DNA of 41,395 nucleotides from Paracoccaceae bacterium (GCA_007118295.1 SKRW01000067.1:1-41395); one strand, 5' to 3'. Shown: positions 26,866-37,146, counted from the first letter of the stretch. Notes: generated from the letters alone by a model not told the origin. A program made the numbers and translations.

Positions 26866-28467
26866 ATGGAGTTTGACTATGTCATCATTGGCGGTGGCTC
26901 TGCCGGTTGCGTGCTGGCCAACCGACTGTCCGAAGACCCCGGCACACAAGTCTGCCTGATCGAGGCTGGTGGCGAGGGGCGCGCCTTCATGGTGCGTGCC
27001 CCGGCCATGGTGGCGGCCATGATCTCGGGTCGGCCCAGAATCAACAACTGGGCGCTGTGGACAACACCGCAGCCGGGGCTGGGCGGTCGCCGCGCGTTCC
27101 AGCCACGGGGGCGCGGGCTGGGTGGGTCGTCCGCGATCAATGCGATGCTGTATATCCGGGGCCATCCGTCCGACTATGACGGATGGGCCGATGCCGGTGC
27201 CGAAGGCTGGGATTGGCAATCCGTCCTGCCGTGGTTCCTCAAGGCTGAAGGCAACATGCGCGGCGCGTCGGCATGGCATGGGGCCGACGGTCCGCTACAG
27301 GTGTCGGACCAGCGCCAGCCCGCCGCGATAACCCGCGCCTTTGTCGAGGCCTGCTCCGAGAACCAGATCCCGGAGAACGCCGATTTCAACGGAGAAGCAC
27401 AGGACGGCGCGGGTCTGTATCAGGTGACCCAGTTCCACACAGGCCCGCAAAAGGGAGAGCGCTGTTCAGCAGCGGCGGCCTATGTGCACCCGGTCATGAT
27501 GCGGCCCAACCTGACCGTGCTGACCCGCGCGCGCGCCGAACGTCTGACCCTGCAAGAACAGCGCGCCACAGGTGTGATGATCCGCCACCGTGGCCGCAGG
27601 CGGCATATCCGCGCGCGGCGCGAGGTGATCCTGTCAGCGGGGGCTTTCGCCTCGCCGCATCTGCTGATGCTGTCGGGCATCGGCCCTGCCGAGGAATTGC
27701 GCGCCCATGGCATCGACGTGGCGCAGGATCTGCCCGGTGTCGGACAAAACCTGCAGGATCATCTGGATTACATCCTGTCCTATGTCTCGCTCCGCGCCGA
27801 TGTGGTGGGGTTCAATCCGGCGGGGCTGATGCGTCTGGCACGCGCCGGACTGGACTGGCGCCACAGTGGCGAGGGGCTGTTCGCGTCGCCCATGGCCGAG
27901 GGCTGCGCCTTTCTGCGCTCGGACCCCGCATGCGACAAGCCGGATCTGCAGTTGCATTTCGTGATCGGCATCGTCGATCAGCACATGCGCAAGATTCATC
28001 TGGCGAATGGTTACTCCTGCCATGTCTGCCTGCTCCGGCCACATTCGCGGGGCAGCGTGGGGCTGAGCAGCGCCAATCCGTCCGCCCCGCCGCGTATTGA
28101 TCCCGCCTATCTGTCCGACCCCCGCGATCTGCAGCACATGATGCAGGGGGCCCGGATGATGGAGCGGATCCTTGAAAGCCCCGCGCTGGCACCATGGCGC
28201 GGGCGCAGGCTGTATCCGCATGATGGTTCGGACACGGCACTGCAAGCAGATATCCGCGCCCGCGCCGACACGATCTATCATCCAGTAGGGACCTGCCGCA
28301 TGGGGCGGGATGACATGGCTGTGACTGACCCGCAGTTGCGCGTTCATGGTATTGACGGGCTGCGCGTGGTCGATGCCAGTGTGATGCCCGGCCTGATTGG
28401 CGGCAACACCAACGCCCCCACGATCATGATCGCCGAACGCGCTGCCGATCTTATCCGCAGGGGCTGA
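26866..28467 (+). CDS. GMC-family FAD-dependent alcohol/choline dehydrogenase-type oxidoreductase
   Basis: A 533-residue flavoprotein of the glucose-methanol-choline family. FAD binding is shown by [20 protein letters not shown] with Glu at the end of the second strand (IEAGG). The GMC signatures are [20 protein letters not shown] and [18 protein letters not shown]. The catalytic C-terminal region has [10 protein letters not shown] with the conserved His, and [30 protein letters not shown]. The substrate is an alcohol, but sequence does not say which; choline is only one option, and no betaine aldehyde dehydrogenase or betI is nearby. The ATG at 26866 follows GGCAGG and matches the family N-terminus. 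Confidence 0.93.
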   Translation: MEFDYVIIGGGSAGCVLANRLSEDPGTQVCLIEAGGEGRAFMVRAPAMVAAMISGRPRINNWALWTTPQPGLGGRRAFQPRGRGLGGSSAINAMLYIRGHPSDYDGWADAGAEGWDWQSVLPWFLKAEGNMRGASAWHGADGPLQVSDQRQPAAITRAFVEACSENQIPENADFNGEAQDGAGLYQVTQFHTGPQKGERCSAAAAYVHPVMMRPNLTVLTRARAERLTLQEQRATGVMIRHRGRRRHIRARREVILSAGAFASPHLLMLSGIGPAEELRAHGIDVAQDLPGVGQNLQDHLDYILSYVSLRADVVGFNPAGLMRLARAGLDWRHSGEGLFASPMAEGCAFLRSDPACDKPDLQLHFVIGIVDQHMRKIHLANGYSCHVCLLRPHSRGSVGLSSANPSAPPRIDPAYLSDPRDLQHMMQGARMMERILESPALAPWRGRRLYPHDGSDTALQADIRARADTIYHPVGTCRMGRDDMAVTDPQLRVHGIDGLRVVDASVMPGLIGGNTNAPTIMIAERAADLIRRG

Positions 28468-28574
28468 CACCAGCGGCGCGCGTCTGGGCTGTCGGACCAT
28501 GCGGCGCGGATTGCGGGCCATCAGCGCAGAATCCGTCTGGAACTGCGCGCGCTGTTTCGTGTAGGACATGGCGC

Positions 28575-29624
28575 ATGACAACACGCCTCACCCTGCCCCG
28601 CCCCGATGACTGGCATCTGCACCTGCGCGATGGCGCCATGCTGGCCGGTATCGCGCCCGAGAGTGCGCGCCATTTCGCCCGCGCGATCATCATGCCCAAT
28701 CTGGTGCCCCCCGTCGTGACCGGGCGCGAGGCGCAAGCCTATCGTGACCGGATTCTGGCGGTGACAGGTGCGGGATTCACCCCGCTCATGACGCTCTATC
28801 TGACCGAGGCGACCGACCCCGCCGATGTCGTGGCGGCGCATCGCGACGGAATCATCACGGCGGTCAAGCTCTACCCGGCGGGGGCCACGACCAATTCGGC
28901 CTCGGGCGTGCGCGATTTCGACCGGGTGCGCGGTGTGCTCGACGCGATGGCCGAGGCGGGCATTCCGCTGCTGTGCCACGGCGAAGTGACCGACCCCGAG
29001 ATCGACATTTTCGACCGCGAGGCCGTGTTCATCGACCGGGTGCTGGACCCGATCCGCCGCCGCACACCAGAGCTGCGCGTGGTGATGGAACATATCACCA
29101 CCTTAGATGCTGTTGCCTATGTGCGCAGCCAGCCCGAGCGGTTGGGGGCCACGATCACCACGCATCATCTGGTGATCAACCGCAATCATATCCTCGTAGG
29201 CGGTATCAGGCCGCATTACTACTGCCTGCCCGTGGCGAAGCGCGAGACGCACCGTCTGGCGCTGGTTGAGGCCGCAACGTCAGGCGATGCGCGGTTCTTC
29301 CTTGGCACGGACAGTGCACCCCATGCCGATGACGCCAAGGAATCCGCCTGTGGCTGTGCCGGGTGCTTTACCGCGACGAACACCATGTCGGTTCTGGCGC
29401 AGGTGTTCGATCAGGCAGGCGCGCTTGACCGGCTGGACGGGTTCGTGTCGCGCAACGGGGCCGCATTTTACGGCCTGCCCGTGAATGAGGACACTCTGAC
29501 ACTGGAAAAGACCGACAGCCGCGTGACCTATCCTGCCCGGATCGAGACCGGCGCGGGTCCGGTGACCGTGTTTGACCCCGGCTTCCCGCTCTACTGGCAG
29601 GTCGCCCAAGACGCACGATCCTAG
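28575..29624 (+). CDS. pyrC: Dihydroorotase
   Basis: A 349-residue class II dihydroorotase, which closes the dihydroorotate ring in pyrimidine synthesis. The metal-binding [10 protein letters not shown] lies at residues 11-20. The Lys that becomes carboxylated is in [13 protein letters not shown], and further ligands are in [22 protein letters not shown] and LGTDSAPH. Length is that of the E. coli-type enzyme. The ATG at 28575 is 107 bases after the GMC gene. pyrE follows after 71 bases, so consecutive pathway genes (dihydroorotate dehydrogenase excepted) are adjacent. Confidence 0.97.
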   Translation: MTTRLTLPRPDDWHLHLRDGAMLAGIAPESARHFARAIIMPNLVPPVVTGREAQAYRDRILAVTGAGFTPLMTLYLTEATDPADVVAAHRDGIITAVKLYPAGATTNSASGVRDFDRVRGVLDAMAEAGIPLLCHGEVTDPEIDIFDREAVFIDRVLDPIRRRTPELRVVMEHITTLDAVAYVRSQPERLGATITTHHLVINRNHILVGGIRPHYYCLPVAKRETHRLALVEAATSGDARFFLGTDSAPHADDAKESACGCAGCFTATNTMSVLAQVFDQAGALDRLDGFVSRNGAAFYGLPVNEDTLTLEKTDSRVTYPARIETGAGPVTVFDPGFPLYWQVAQDARS

Positions 29625-29630
29625 CTCCCG

Positions 29631-29653
29631 CTTCATCTTGCCAAAAATACTCC
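29631..29653 (-). repeat. Dispersed AGTATTTTTGGCAAGATGAA element, copy B
   Basis: Minus-strand copy in the pyrC-pyrE spacer, beginning seven bases after the pyrC stop codon. Read on the minus strand it is GGAGTATTTTTGGCAAGATG followed by AAG, the most complete of the three copies in the window. Confidence 0.55.
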
Positions 29654-29695
29654 ACTTCCCGGCCCGCCCACAAGCCAGACGCCCAAGAGGACAGC

Positions 29696-30367
29696 ATGAT
29701 CCCTGCCACCTATCCTGACCGCGCCACCGTGGCCCGCCTGACGGCGCGGATGCTGCTGGATATCAAGGCCGTGCATTTCAATGCGACCGAGCCTTTCACC
29801 TTTGCCAGCGGGCTGCGCGCGCCCACCTATATCGACTGTCGCAAGCTGATCAGCTTTCCGCGCATCCGCTCCAGCCTGATGGATTTCCTGACCTGCCGGG
29901 TGATGGAAGATGCAGGGTTTGAGGCGTTTGACAATATCGCGGGCGGCGAAACGGCGGGCATTCCCTTTGCAGCCCTTGTGGCCGAACGCATGGCCCTGCC
30001 GATGACCTATGTGCGCAAGAAGCCCAAGGGCTACGGGCGCAATGCCCGGATCGAGGGCGCGATGGCGCCGGGCCAGCGCGTGCTGCTGGTCGAGGATCTG
30101 ACCACCGATGGCGGATCGAAACTCAGCTTCGTCGATGCGATCCGCGAGACGGGTGCAGAATGTGGGCATACGGCCGTGATCTTCTATTACGGCATCTTCC
30201 CCGAAACCGAGCCGCGCCTGGCCGAACATGGGGTCAGGTTGCACTATCTGTGCACATGGTGGGATGTGCTGGCCGAAGCCCGGCGCGGTCAGGATTTCGA
30301 GACGGCCACGCTGGACGCGGTCGAGGCGTTCTTGCGCGCACCGCGTGACTGGGGCGCCGGGCTCTGA
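29696..30367 (+). CDS. pyrE: Orotate phosphoribosyltransferase
   Basis: A 223-residue enzyme that joins orotate to PRPP to give OMP. The PRPP-binding motif is [15 protein letters not shown] (about residues 126-140), and the catalytic loop has [39 protein letters not shown] is the orotate-side segment. Length is normal for the alphaproteobacterial form. It is downstream of pyrC in the same direction and convergent with the P450 gene. Confidence 0.96.
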   Translation: MIPATYPDRATVARLTARMLLDIKAVHFNATEPFTFASGLRAPTYIDCRKLISFPRIRSSLMDFLTCRVMEDAGFEAFDNIAGGETAGIPFAALVAERMALPMTYVRKKPKGYGRNARIEGAMAPGQRVLLVEDLTTDGGSKLSFVDAIRETGAECGHTAVIFYYGIFPETEPRLAEHGVRLHYLCTWWDVLAEARRGQDFETATLDAVEAFLRAPRDWGAGL

Positions 30368-30370
30368 TCT

Positions 30371-30445
30371 GTAGGGTGGGTGCTCTGTACCCACCGGCTG
30401 TTTCGGATGGCCACGGGCGGGTGGTGGGTTAATCACCCACCCTAC
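30371..30445. repeat. 75-base palindromic repeat at the pyrE/P450 junction
   Basis: A perfect 12-base terminal inverted repeat (GTAGGGTGGGTG at 30371-30382, CACCCACCCTAC at 30434-30445). Inside, GGTGGGT/ACCCACC and GGTGGGTTAATCACCCACC can each form their own hairpin. It fills the space between two convergent genes, and its right arm contains the TAG stop codon of the P450 gene. It looks like a REP/MITE-type element and may act as a two-way terminator. Confidence 0.7.
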
Positions 30446-31818
30446 GACCCAGCCCCGCTGTCCTTCCCGAATTCCAGCCAGATCCCGTCTTTCGCCCGCA
30501 CAGTCAGTTGCGCCACGGGCACAGGCACCCGACCAGCGACAGGCGTCACCTGCCAGTCGCACAATATCCTCGCAAGGATCAGCACCGCTTCGGCCATCGC
30601 AAACCCGGCCCCCGGACAGACTCGCGGCCCCGCCGAAAACGGCAGATACGCGTCGCGGGCGCAAGCGCGCGTGCCCTCTTGCTGCCAGCGCTCGGGGCGG
30701 AATTCGTGCGGATCGTCCCAGATATGTTCATTGCGCCCCATATGCCAGGGCGAGACAATCACCTGCGCGCCCTGCCCCAGTTTGCGCCCGCGGAATGTCT
30801 CGGGGCCAGCCGTCTCGCGCACCAGCATCGGCACGGGCGGGTAGAGCCGCAGCGCCTCACGGAATGTGTCGCGGATCAGGGGCAACTGGCGCAGCAGGCC
30901 GAATTCGGGCGCAGCCCCGCCCAGATGCGGGCGCAGGACCTGCGCCTCGCTGCGCAGGCGCACCTGCCAGTCGGGATGGGTGGCAATCAGATACAGCGCC
31001 CAGGCCAGCGCCGAGGCGCTGGTTTCATGCCCCGCCAGAAAGAAGATGGCGACCTGATCGACCATTTCTTCGGTGCTGAATGTCGCGCCCGTTTCGGGGT
31101 CGCGTGTCGTCATGATCTTGGTGGCCAGATCATCAGGGGCGGTTCCGGCCTCGATCTGCGCCATGCGCGCCGCTGTCATCTGTGTGATCAGCGTGCGGAT
31201 ATGCGCAGCGGTTTCGCGCGTCTGGCGGGGGAAGTAGCGCGGCACCCAGTCGGGCAGCGGGATCAGGGCCGCGATGTTCAGGATCGGGCTGGAGCGTTGA
31301 TGCGCGCGAAAGCCGCGATAGACATCGCTTGCAGTCGTATCCTCGATCGGGACCGAAAAGAGCGTGCGGAAGATCACATCCGCGGCGGCGTGGCTCATCA
31401 CCTCTTCGACCTCGGCCTCACCGGGGTGCAGGCGGGTGGCCATCGCTTCGGACGCGGCCCACATGGCCGGAAAGGTATCGCGCAGCCGCCCCCCCTCAAA
31501 GGCCGGGTCGATCATGCGCCGCTGGCGCGCCCAAGTCGCGCCATTCGTGACAAAGACCGAATTGCCCAGCAGCAGCCGCAACCCTTCGCGCACGCGCCCG
31601 GATTTCGGAAAATCCTGAGGCCGGTCCTGCAACACCAGCCGCACCAGATCGGGCGTGTTGACCATGACCGACTGCAGAAAGGGCAGTTTCACTTCGGCCA
31701 TCTTGGCGCGGTACAGGCGCGCGGGCTGGGTCGACAGGATATCGCGCCGGAACATCGCCAGATGCCGCCAGAGCGGCACCCGGTCGGGGCGATGGTCGGG
31801 CATGGGTGGGCGCGTCAC
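30442..31818 (-). CDS. Cytochrome P450
   Basis: A 458-residue soluble-type P450 monooxygenase. The I-helix oxygen motif is AGHETS (262-267), the K-helix ExxR is Glu321-Arg324, and the heme ligand is Cys401 in PFSAGPRVCPGAGFA. These are all intact, so the enzyme should be active. The substrate is unknown, and no ferredoxin or reductase gene is adjacent. A GTG at 31818 with AGAGG upstream overlaps the stop codon of the preceding membrane hydrolase (GTGA), so translation is coupled; an ATG five codons later (31803) is an alternative. The gene's stop codon lies inside the palindromic repeat at 30371-30445. Confidence 0.93.
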   Translation of the reverse strand: MTRPPMPDHRPDRVPLWRHLAMFRRDILSTQPARLYRAKMAEVKLPFLQSVMVNTPDLVRLVLQDRPQDFPKSGRVREGLRLLLGNSVFVTNGATWARQRRMIDPAFEGGRLRDTFPAMWAASEAMATRLHPGEAEVEEVMSHAAADVIFRTLFSVPIEDTTASDVYRGFRAHQRSSPILNIAALIPLPDWVPRYFPRQTRETAAHIRTLITQMTAARMAQIEAGTAPDDLATKIMTTRDPETGATFSTEEMVDQVAIFFLAGHETSASALAWALYLIATHPDWQVRLRSEAQVLRPHLGGAAPEFGLLRQLPLIRDTFREALRLYPPVPMLVRETAGPETFRGRKLGQGAQVIVSPWHMGRNEHIWDDPHEFRPERWQQEGTRACARDAYLPFSAGPRVCPGAGFAMAEAVLILARILCDWQVTPVAGRVPVPVAQLTVRAKDGIWLEFGKDSGAGS

Positions 31819-33068
31819 GACAGCCTCTCATGCGCGAGCAGATAGCAGGCATGGCTGACCGAGGCCGAGGGTTTGCGGTTCTCATAGCGGTCTGCCAGTG
31901 CAACCGGGCCTGCGGTGATCAGGAAGTAATCATAGTCGCGCGGCGCATCAAAGGCGCAAAGATACTGGAAATGCAGCCGGAAATAGCGGCGACGGTATTT
32001 GCGGTATGTCTCGGGCGTCAGGCTCTGGGTAAAGGCCGCCGAAATCACCAGTGGCCAGCGCTTGCCCGTCTGCGGGGCCGCGCCCGAACTGGAGACCGGA
32101 TCGCACAGCGCGTAGCTGCACCCGTCGCCGGGCGCGGTCACATCCAGCCAGAAAATCTCGTCGCGCGTGGACAGATAGCGCAAATCCTTGCGCAGTTCCT
32201 GCGCTTGCGGCAGGTAGGATTGCATCGGCACGGCGTGGCCCAGCGACAGAAAAGCCAGCCGCGCGCGGCGCGGCCCGTCGGCATGGCCCGCGCGGATCAG
32301 CTTGGCCAGCATGCTGACCCCCAGATGCACGCCCGAAGAATGGCCGACCACCAGAACCTCGTCCAGATCAGGCTCTTGCAATGCCGCGCCGATCAGGGTG
32401 GCGAATTCGTCCAGCCGCTGGTCCAGTTCGGGCGGGTTGCGGCCCCGGTGCTTGGCGGTGAAAGCGAAATCCAGCAGCAGGTAATGCACAAAGAACTTGC
32501 CGTCGACCTTGCGAAAGCCTTGCAATATGGGCGGTATGACCAGCGCACCAAGCGCATAGGCCACCCAGCCGGGCAAGAGCACCGACAGCGCCCAGCCGAT
32601 GCCCGCGGCTGCCAGCAGCGCGATCGCCAGTTGCCCCAGAAGCATCACCACCGGATACATGGCCGCAATCCCCGGTCCGGCGCGCAGCCGGAACAGGCGA
32701 AACAGCACACCGGTCGACAGATAGATCCACGCTGTCTTCACCAGCAGCAGATAGGTCGCAAGGATCCCGGCTGTCATCGAGGTGCGCACGATATCGGACC
32801 ATTCGAGGATGTTGACCTCGCTTTCGGTCACCATGCCTTTGACCTCGGATGTGACAATCCAGCCGTAAGGGCCATCGCCCGGCTTGGGGCGCTGGCTGAT
32901 GCTGTAGCCGGAAATCCGCGCCTGATCGGTGGATTCGCAGCGATACAGTTCGCGGTAGCGGCGCGGGGGAAACGGGTCATAGCCGGGAATATAGTAGACC
33001 CGCCGCTTGCGCACGGTCTGGCGGGTGTCCTGTGTCTGCCCGTCTGCTTGTTCTGTGCGCTCTGCCAT
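31815..33068 (-). CDS. Membrane-anchored alpha/beta-hydrolase-like protein
   Basis: A 417-residue protein that I do not recognise as a named family. A typical hydrolase start (VYYIPGYDPFPPRRYRELY, from residue 24) is followed by two or three hydrophobic segments between about residues 95 and 183. The nucleophile elbow VVGHSSGVHLG follows, with Ser244 as the likely catalytic serine. The membrane segments therefore sit inside the hydrolase domain, between the first strands and the elbow. The frame starts at 33104, but the ATG at 33068 after GGCAGG is preferred. Its stop overlaps the start of the P450 gene, suggesting that the two act on the same lipid-like compound; that is inference. Confidence 0.7.
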   Translation of the reverse strand: MAERTEQADGQTQDTRQTVRKRRVYYIPGYDPFPPRRYRELYRCESTDQARISGYSISQRPKPGDGPYGWIVTSEVKGMVTESEVNILEWSDIVRTSMTAGILATYLLLVKTAWIYLSTGVLFRLFRLRAGPGIAAMYPVVMLLGQLAIALLAAAGIGWALSVLLPGWVAYALGALVIPPILQGFRKVDGKFFVHYLLLDFAFTAKHRGRNPPELDQRLDEFATLIGAALQEPDLDEVLVVGHSSGVHLGVSMLAKLIRAGHADGPRRARLAFLSLGHAVPMQSYLPQAQELRKDLRYLSTRDEIFWLDVTAPGDGCSYALCDPVSSSGAAPQTGKRWPLVISAAFTQSLTPETYRKYRRRYFRLHFQYLCAFDAPRDYDYFLITAGPVALADRYENRKPSASVSHACYLLAHERLS

Positions 33069-33163
33069 GACGCCTGCCTGATTTTCGCGCGAGCATAGCG
33101 GCAAAACGCGGCGAGATTAAGCCATTCCTCGGCGCGGCCGGGCGCGACGCACCCGTCCCCGCC

Positions 33164-33883
33164 CTAAAGCCGCACCTGCGCCAGAATATCAAGCAGCAGC
33201 GTTGCAAACCCGTCATAGCCGTCATTGGCATGGAATCGGCGCAGATGGCGCTCGATCATCCCGCTAAAGGCCACTTCGTCACAGGCTGCAATGTCGAAAT
33301 CGATGACCGAGACATGACCATCGGAGGCCACACTCAGGTTGCGGCCATCCGGGTGCATGTCCAGATGAATGACCGATGCCGCGCGCATCTGCGCCACGAT
33401 CCGGGCCACCTGCCCTGCCATGTCCGGCACCTCTAGGCGCGTGCCCTCCTGCACCAGTTGCAACACTGTCGGCCCCTGATGGGTGATCTCGAAGGCGTGA
33501 TCCTGCGGCTTTATGGCGATGATCTGCGGGAAGTGCGGGCGCGTTTCCCCTGTCACACGCGCAAGACGCTGCAGGCACTCGCATTCCAGATACAGCGCCT
33601 GATCGGCGGTCAGCCCACTCCACAGCAGGCGGTCGCGGGCCGATTTCCACAAGGTCGCGCGCCCCTTGCGGGGCTGCATCTCGGGGACAAGGGCGTCAGC
33701 CTGCAGCATGATCGGCGGTTGCGGGCCGTGACGTTCGACGGTCTGCAGACGCGCGCGCAGGAACCCGATCTCGCGCAAGGCCGCCAGATGGCGCTGCTTG
33801 AGTTTCGCCTTCTTGCGCGTGAGCGCCCGAACGCGCCGGTTCAGCCTGCGTTCGGCATCGGTTTCCGGCGGCGCGTCAGTCAC
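33164..33883 (-). CDS. Small protein-kinase-fold protein with N-terminal coiled coil
   Basis: A 239-residue cytoplasmic protein. Residues about 10-50 are highly charged and helical ([20 protein letters not shown]), probably a coiled coil. From about residue 75 the pattern of a minimal kinase fold appears: Glu in LECECLQRL (alphaC-like), a hinge-like EITHQGP, a catalytic loop [15 protein letters not shown] (His173, Asp175, Asn182) and a metal site VIDFDIA (Asp195). The Asp-to-Asn spacing is six residues rather than the usual four, and DFD replaces DFG. It resembles the lipopolysaccharide (Kdo/RIO-like) kinases more than Ser/Thr kinases. Its start overlaps the end of deoD by four bases (coupled). 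Confidence 0.65.
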   Translation of the reverse strand: MTDAPPETDAERRLNRRVRALTRKKAKLKQRHLAALREIGFLRARLQTVERHGPQPPIMLQADALVPEMQPRKGRATLWKSARDRLLWSGLTADQALYLECECLQRLARVTGETRPHFPQIIAIKPQDHAFEITHQGPTVLQLVQEGTRLEVPDMAGQVARIVAQMRAASVIHLDMHPDGRNLSVASDGHVSVIDFDIAACDEVAFSGMIERHLRRFHANDGYDGFATLLLDILAQVRL

Positions 33884-34587
33884 GAGGCAAAGGCAGCCGT
33901 AAGGGCGATCTCGATCATCTCGCCAAAGCTCTGCTCGCGCTCAAGCGCAGGCAGCGCTTCATGCGTCAGCAGATGGTCCGATATGGTCAGCACCGCCAGC
34001 GCGCGCACCTTGTGCCGCGCGGCAAGGATATACAGCTCTGCCGCTTCCATCTCGACGCACAAGATGCCGTGGCGCTGCATGATCTCGTTCAGGTCGGGGC
34101 GTTCGTCATAGAACACATCGGAGGAATAGATCCCGCCGACATGCGTGCGCGCGCCCTTGTCCAGCGCCGCCCCATGCGCCGCACTCAGCAAACCGAAATT
34201 GGCACAGGGCGCAAAGCCGATCTCGCGCAGCATCCCGCGTGACGGGGTCGAGAGGGTGCTGGCCGTCTGCGCCAGCACGATGTCGCGGATCCCGACATGG
34301 GGTTGCATCGCACCGGCGGAGCCGACACGGATCAGCGTCTTTGCACCAAAGTCGCGGATCAGTTCATTGGCATAGATCGACAACGACGGCATGCCCATGC
34401 CCGAGCCATGGATGGTCACGCGGTGGCCCTGCCATGTGCCGGTGAACCCCAGCATGCCGCGCACCTGATTGATGCAGACGGGATTTTCCAGAAATTTCTC
34501 GGCGGCCCATCGGGCGCGCATGGGGTCGCCCGGCATCAGGACAGTTTCTGCGATCTGGCCCGGTTCGGCCCCGATATGGATGGTCAT
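33880..34587 (-). CDS. deoD: Purine-nucleoside phosphorylase
   Basis: A 235-residue trimer-of-dimers type phosphorylase that splits purine nucleosides with phosphate for salvage. It begins [26 protein letters not shown] and has the phosphate-binding RVGSAGAM, the nucleoside site VEMEAAELY, and the catalytic Asp in TISDHLLT. Full family length. It is divergent from hisB with a 100-base spacer and overlaps the kinase-fold gene downstream, an unusual partner for a salvage enzyme. Confidence 0.97.
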   Translation of the reverse strand: MTIHIGAEPGQIAETVLMPGDPMRARWAAEKFLENPVCINQVRGMLGFTGTWQGHRVTIHGSGMGMPSLSIYANELIRDFGAKTLIRVGSAGAMQPHVGIRDIVLAQTASTLSTPSRGMLREIGFAPCANFGLLSAAHGAALDKGARTHVGGIYSSDVFYDERPDLNEIMQRHGILCVEMEAAELYILAARHKVRALAVLTISDHLLTHEALPALEREQSFGEMIEIALTAAFAS

Positions 34588-34687
34588 GCCTGCCTCATGT
34601 ATTGTGATGGGGCCAGATTGCCCCCTTCCCCCGCGCGGCGCAAGCGCCTATAGGTCAGCGCGCGCACAAGCAAAGGATACCCGCCCC

Positions 34688-35275
34688 ATGCGTCAGGCTA
34701 CCCTCACCCGCAAGACTGCCGAAACGGATATCACGGTCAGCGTCAATCTGGACGGGACCGGCCAGTATGACTGCCACACGGGCGTTGGGTTTTTCGACCA
34801 TATGCTGGACCAGCTTGCGCGCCATTCGCTAATTGACATCAGCTTGCGCGCAACAGGCGATCTGCATATCGACGACCACCACACGGTCGAGGATTGCGGC
34901 ATCTCGCTGGGGCAGGCCATCGCGCATGGTCTGGGCGACAAGCGCGGCATCCGGCGCTACGGGGCGTGCCATCTGGCGATGGATGACGCCCTGTTGCGCT
35001 GCGCGCTGGACCTGTCGGGGCGGCCCTATCTGGTGTGGAATGTCGATTTCCCGACTGCAAAGATCGGACAGTTCGACACCGAACTGGTGCGCGAGTTCTT
35101 TCAGGCGCTGTCGACCCATGGCGGGATCACGCTGCATGTGGACATGCTGCACGGGATCAACGCGCACCATATCGCCGAGGCGGCGTTCAAGGCGGTTGCG
35201 CGCGCCCTGCGCGAAGCAGTCGAGCCGGACCCCCGCCAGTCGGGCGCGATCCCGTCCACCAAGGGGGCATTGTAA
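34688..35275 (+). CDS. hisB: Imidazoleglycerol-phosphate dehydratase
   Basis: A 195-residue monofunctional HisB dehydratase (no phosphatase domain), catalysing the sixth step of histidine synthesis. Manganese-binding repeats are evident: [43 protein letters not shown]. The ATG at 34688 gives the family N-terminus ([22 protein letters not shown]). hisH starts six bases after its stop codon, so the two are translated from one message. Confidence 0.97.
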   Translation: MRQATLTRKTAETDITVSVNLDGTGQYDCHTGVGFFDHMLDQLARHSLIDISLRATGDLHIDDHHTVEDCGISLGQAIAHGLGDKRGIRRYGACHLAMDDALLRCALDLSGRPYLVWNVDFPTAKIGQFDTELVREFFQALSTHGGITLHVDMLHGINAHHIAEAAFKAVARALREAVEPDPRQSGAIPSTKGAL

Positions 35276-35281
35276 GGGCCC

Positions 35282-35920
35282 ATGCTGACGGTTCTGGTCG
35301 ATTACGAGAGCGGCAACCTGCACTCTGCCGAGAAGGCCTTTCAGCGCATGGCGCAAGAGGGTGGCGGCAGCGAGGTGATCGTCAGTGCGCGCACTGAGGA
35401 TGTCGCGCGCGCGGACCGGATCGTGCTGCCCGGTGACGGGGCCTATCCCGCGTGCCGCCGCGCGCTGGGCGCGGTCGACGGAATGATCGCGGCGCTGGAA
35501 GAGGCCGTGTTGCACCGGGGTGTGCCGTTCATGGGCATCTGTGTGGGCATGCAGATGCTGGCGACGCGCGGACATGAATACGAGGATGTGGCCGGTCTGG
35601 ACTGGATCGGCGGCGATGTGGTGCGCATCGCGCCTGCGGATGGCAGCCTGAAAGTGCCGCATATGGGCTGGAATGATCTGGTCATCGATCAGGCCCATCC
35701 GGTGCTGGACGGGGTCACAAGCGGCGATCACGCTTATTTCGTGCATTCCTATCAGATGCAGGTCGCGGACCCCAGGCATCTGCTGGCGCATGTCGACTAT
35801 GCGGGGCCAGTGACTGCGATTGTCGCGCGCGACAATATCATCGGCACGCAGTTTCACCCCGAGAAGTCGCAGGCCACAGGGCTGCGGATGATCGCCAATT
35901 TTCTGCGTTGGCGACCTTGA
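35282..35920 (+). CDS. hisH: Imidazole glycerol phosphate synthase, glutamine amidotransferase subunit
   Basis: A 212-residue class I glutaminase that supplies ammonia to HisF. The nucleophile Cys is in [12 protein letters not shown] (about residue 86) and the catalytic His and Glu are in [10 protein letters not shown] near the C-terminus. The oxyanion strand PGDGAYPAC is present. hisB is directly upstream. The usual next genes hisA and hisF are not here: a hairpin and a dispersed element come next, then a pseudouridine synthase. HisF must therefore be encoded elsewhere. Confidence 0.97.
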   Translation: MLTVLVDYESGNLHSAEKAFQRMAQEGGGSEVIVSARTEDVARADRIVLPGDGAYPACRRALGAVDGMIAALEEAVLHRGVPFMGICVGMQMLATRGHEYEDVAGLDWIGGDVVRIAPADGSLKVPHMGWNDLVIDQAHPVLDGVTSGDHAYFVHSYQMQVADPRHLLAHVDYAGPVTAIVARDNIIGTQFHPEKSQATGLRMIANFLRWRP

Positions 35921-35934
35921 TCCATGGAGCGTCA

Positions 35935-35986
35935 GGGGGGGCTTTGCCCCCCTGCCGCGCCATGGATATTTTTGCAAAGATGAAAG
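35935..35986 (+). repeat. GC hairpin plus dispersed ATATTTTTGCAAAGATGAA element, copy C
   Basis: A hairpin GGGGGG-N6-CCCCCC (35935-35952) is followed after 11 bases by GGATATTTTTGCAAAGATGA and AAG (35964-35986), the third copy of the dispersed element. It sits between hisH and the pseudouridine synthase gene. The hairpin with the later T-run may end the hisBH transcript. The element is in frame with the next gene, but the ATG beyond it is the better start. Confidence 0.6.
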
Positions 35987-35991
35987 CCACC

Positions 35992-37146
35992 ATGAGCAAG
36001 TCAGATCCTGAAAACACGGCGAGAGAGGGCGCGCGCATCGCCAAGGTGCTGGCGCGCGCAGGTGTCGCGTCGCGGCGCGAGGCCGAGGTGATGATCCTGG
36101 CCGGTCGGGTTTCGGTCAATGGCAAGCGCATCGACAGCCCCGCGCTGAATGTGGGGCCGAATGACCGGGTGCTGGTCGATGGCAAGCCCCTGCCCGAGGC
36201 AGAGCCTGCGCGCCTGTGGCTGTATCACAAACCCTTGGGGTTGGTGACGACCACCAGTGACGAGAAAGGGCGCGACACCGTGTTTGACGCGCTGCCCGAG
36301 ACGATGCCGCGCGTGATGTCGGTGGGGCGGCTGGATCTCAATTCGGAAGGGTTGTTGCTGCTGACCAATGATGGCGGGCTGAAACGCAGGCTGGAATTGC
36401 CCTCGACCGGGTGGTTGCGCAGATACCGGGTGCGGGTGAACGGCACGCCCTCGGACGCGATGCTGGCCCCCTTGCGCGAGGGACTGGTGGTCGAGGGCGA
36501 GCGGTTTCAGCCGATGATCGTCTCGATCGACCGTCAGCAGGGCGCGAATGCCTGGCTGACCATCGGCATCCGCGAGGGGCGCAACCGCGAAATCCGGCGC
36601 GCGCTCGACCAGGTGGGGTTGAGTGTGAACCGGCTGATCCGGGTCAGCTATGGCCCCTTCCAGCTTGGCACCTTGCCCAAGGGAGAGGTCGAGGAGGTCA
36701 AGGCGCGCGTGTTGCGCGACCAGTTGGGCGAAAGCACCGACGCGGCACCTGCCCGCCCCGCGGCCAGGACGCGGCCAGTACGGGACCGGAACGCGGCGCA
36801 AAAGGCATCGTCGCGGACCGCGCCGCGCGCCGAGCCGAGTTCGGCACCCCGCCCAGCCCCCGCGCGCAAGCCGGGACCGGACCGGCGCGCGGGGGCGGGT
36901 CCCGCACCCGGCGGTGCAAAGGACGCGCGCAGGCCAGATGACGCGCGCCGCGAGGACCGAAGCCAGGGCAAACCACCTGCCAAGCCATATGACCGCAGCG
37001 GTGCGCGCCCCCGGAGAGAGGCCGCCACAAGCGACGCAGAGAACAGGCGCAGCGATCCGCGCCCCTCGGCCGGCCCATCTACAAAGCGGCGCACGCCATC
37101 GGACCCTGCGCGCAAACCATCCGGACCCCGCCCCCGCAAGGGTTGA
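35992..37146 (+). CDS. RluB/RsuA-type pseudouridine synthase with a long basic tail
   Basis: A 384-residue enzyme of the RsuA/RluB group that converts a specific rRNA uridine to pseudouridine. Residues about 14-60 form an S4 RNA-binding domain ([30 protein letters not shown]). The catalytic Asp is in [17 protein letters not shown], followed by the Tyr/Arg-rich [33 protein letters not shown]. From about residue 255 to the end the protein is a disordered Pro/Arg/Ala/Lys-rich tail of roughly 130 residues with many RR/RP/KP pairs, likely RNA-binding. The start ATG at 35992 was chosen over upstream in-frame ATGs that belong to the repeat element. Confidence 0.93.
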   Translation: MSKSDPENTAREGARIAKVLARAGVASRREAEVMILAGRVSVNGKRIDSPALNVGPNDRVLVDGKPLPEAEPARLWLYHKPLGLVTTTSDEKGRDTVFDALPETMPRVMSVGRLDLNSEGLLLLTNDGGLKRRLELPSTGWLRRYRVRVNGTPSDAMLAPLREGLVVEGERFQPMIVSIDRQQGANAWLTIGIREGRNREIRRALDQVGLSVNRLIRVSYGPFQLGTLPKGEVEEVKARVLRDQLGESTDAAPARPAARTRPVRDRNAAQKASSRTAPRAEPSSAPRPAPARKPGPDRRAGAGPAPGGAKDARRPDDARREDRSQGKPPAKPYDRSGARPRREAATSDAENRRSDPRPSAGPSTKRRTPSDPARKPSGPRPRKG

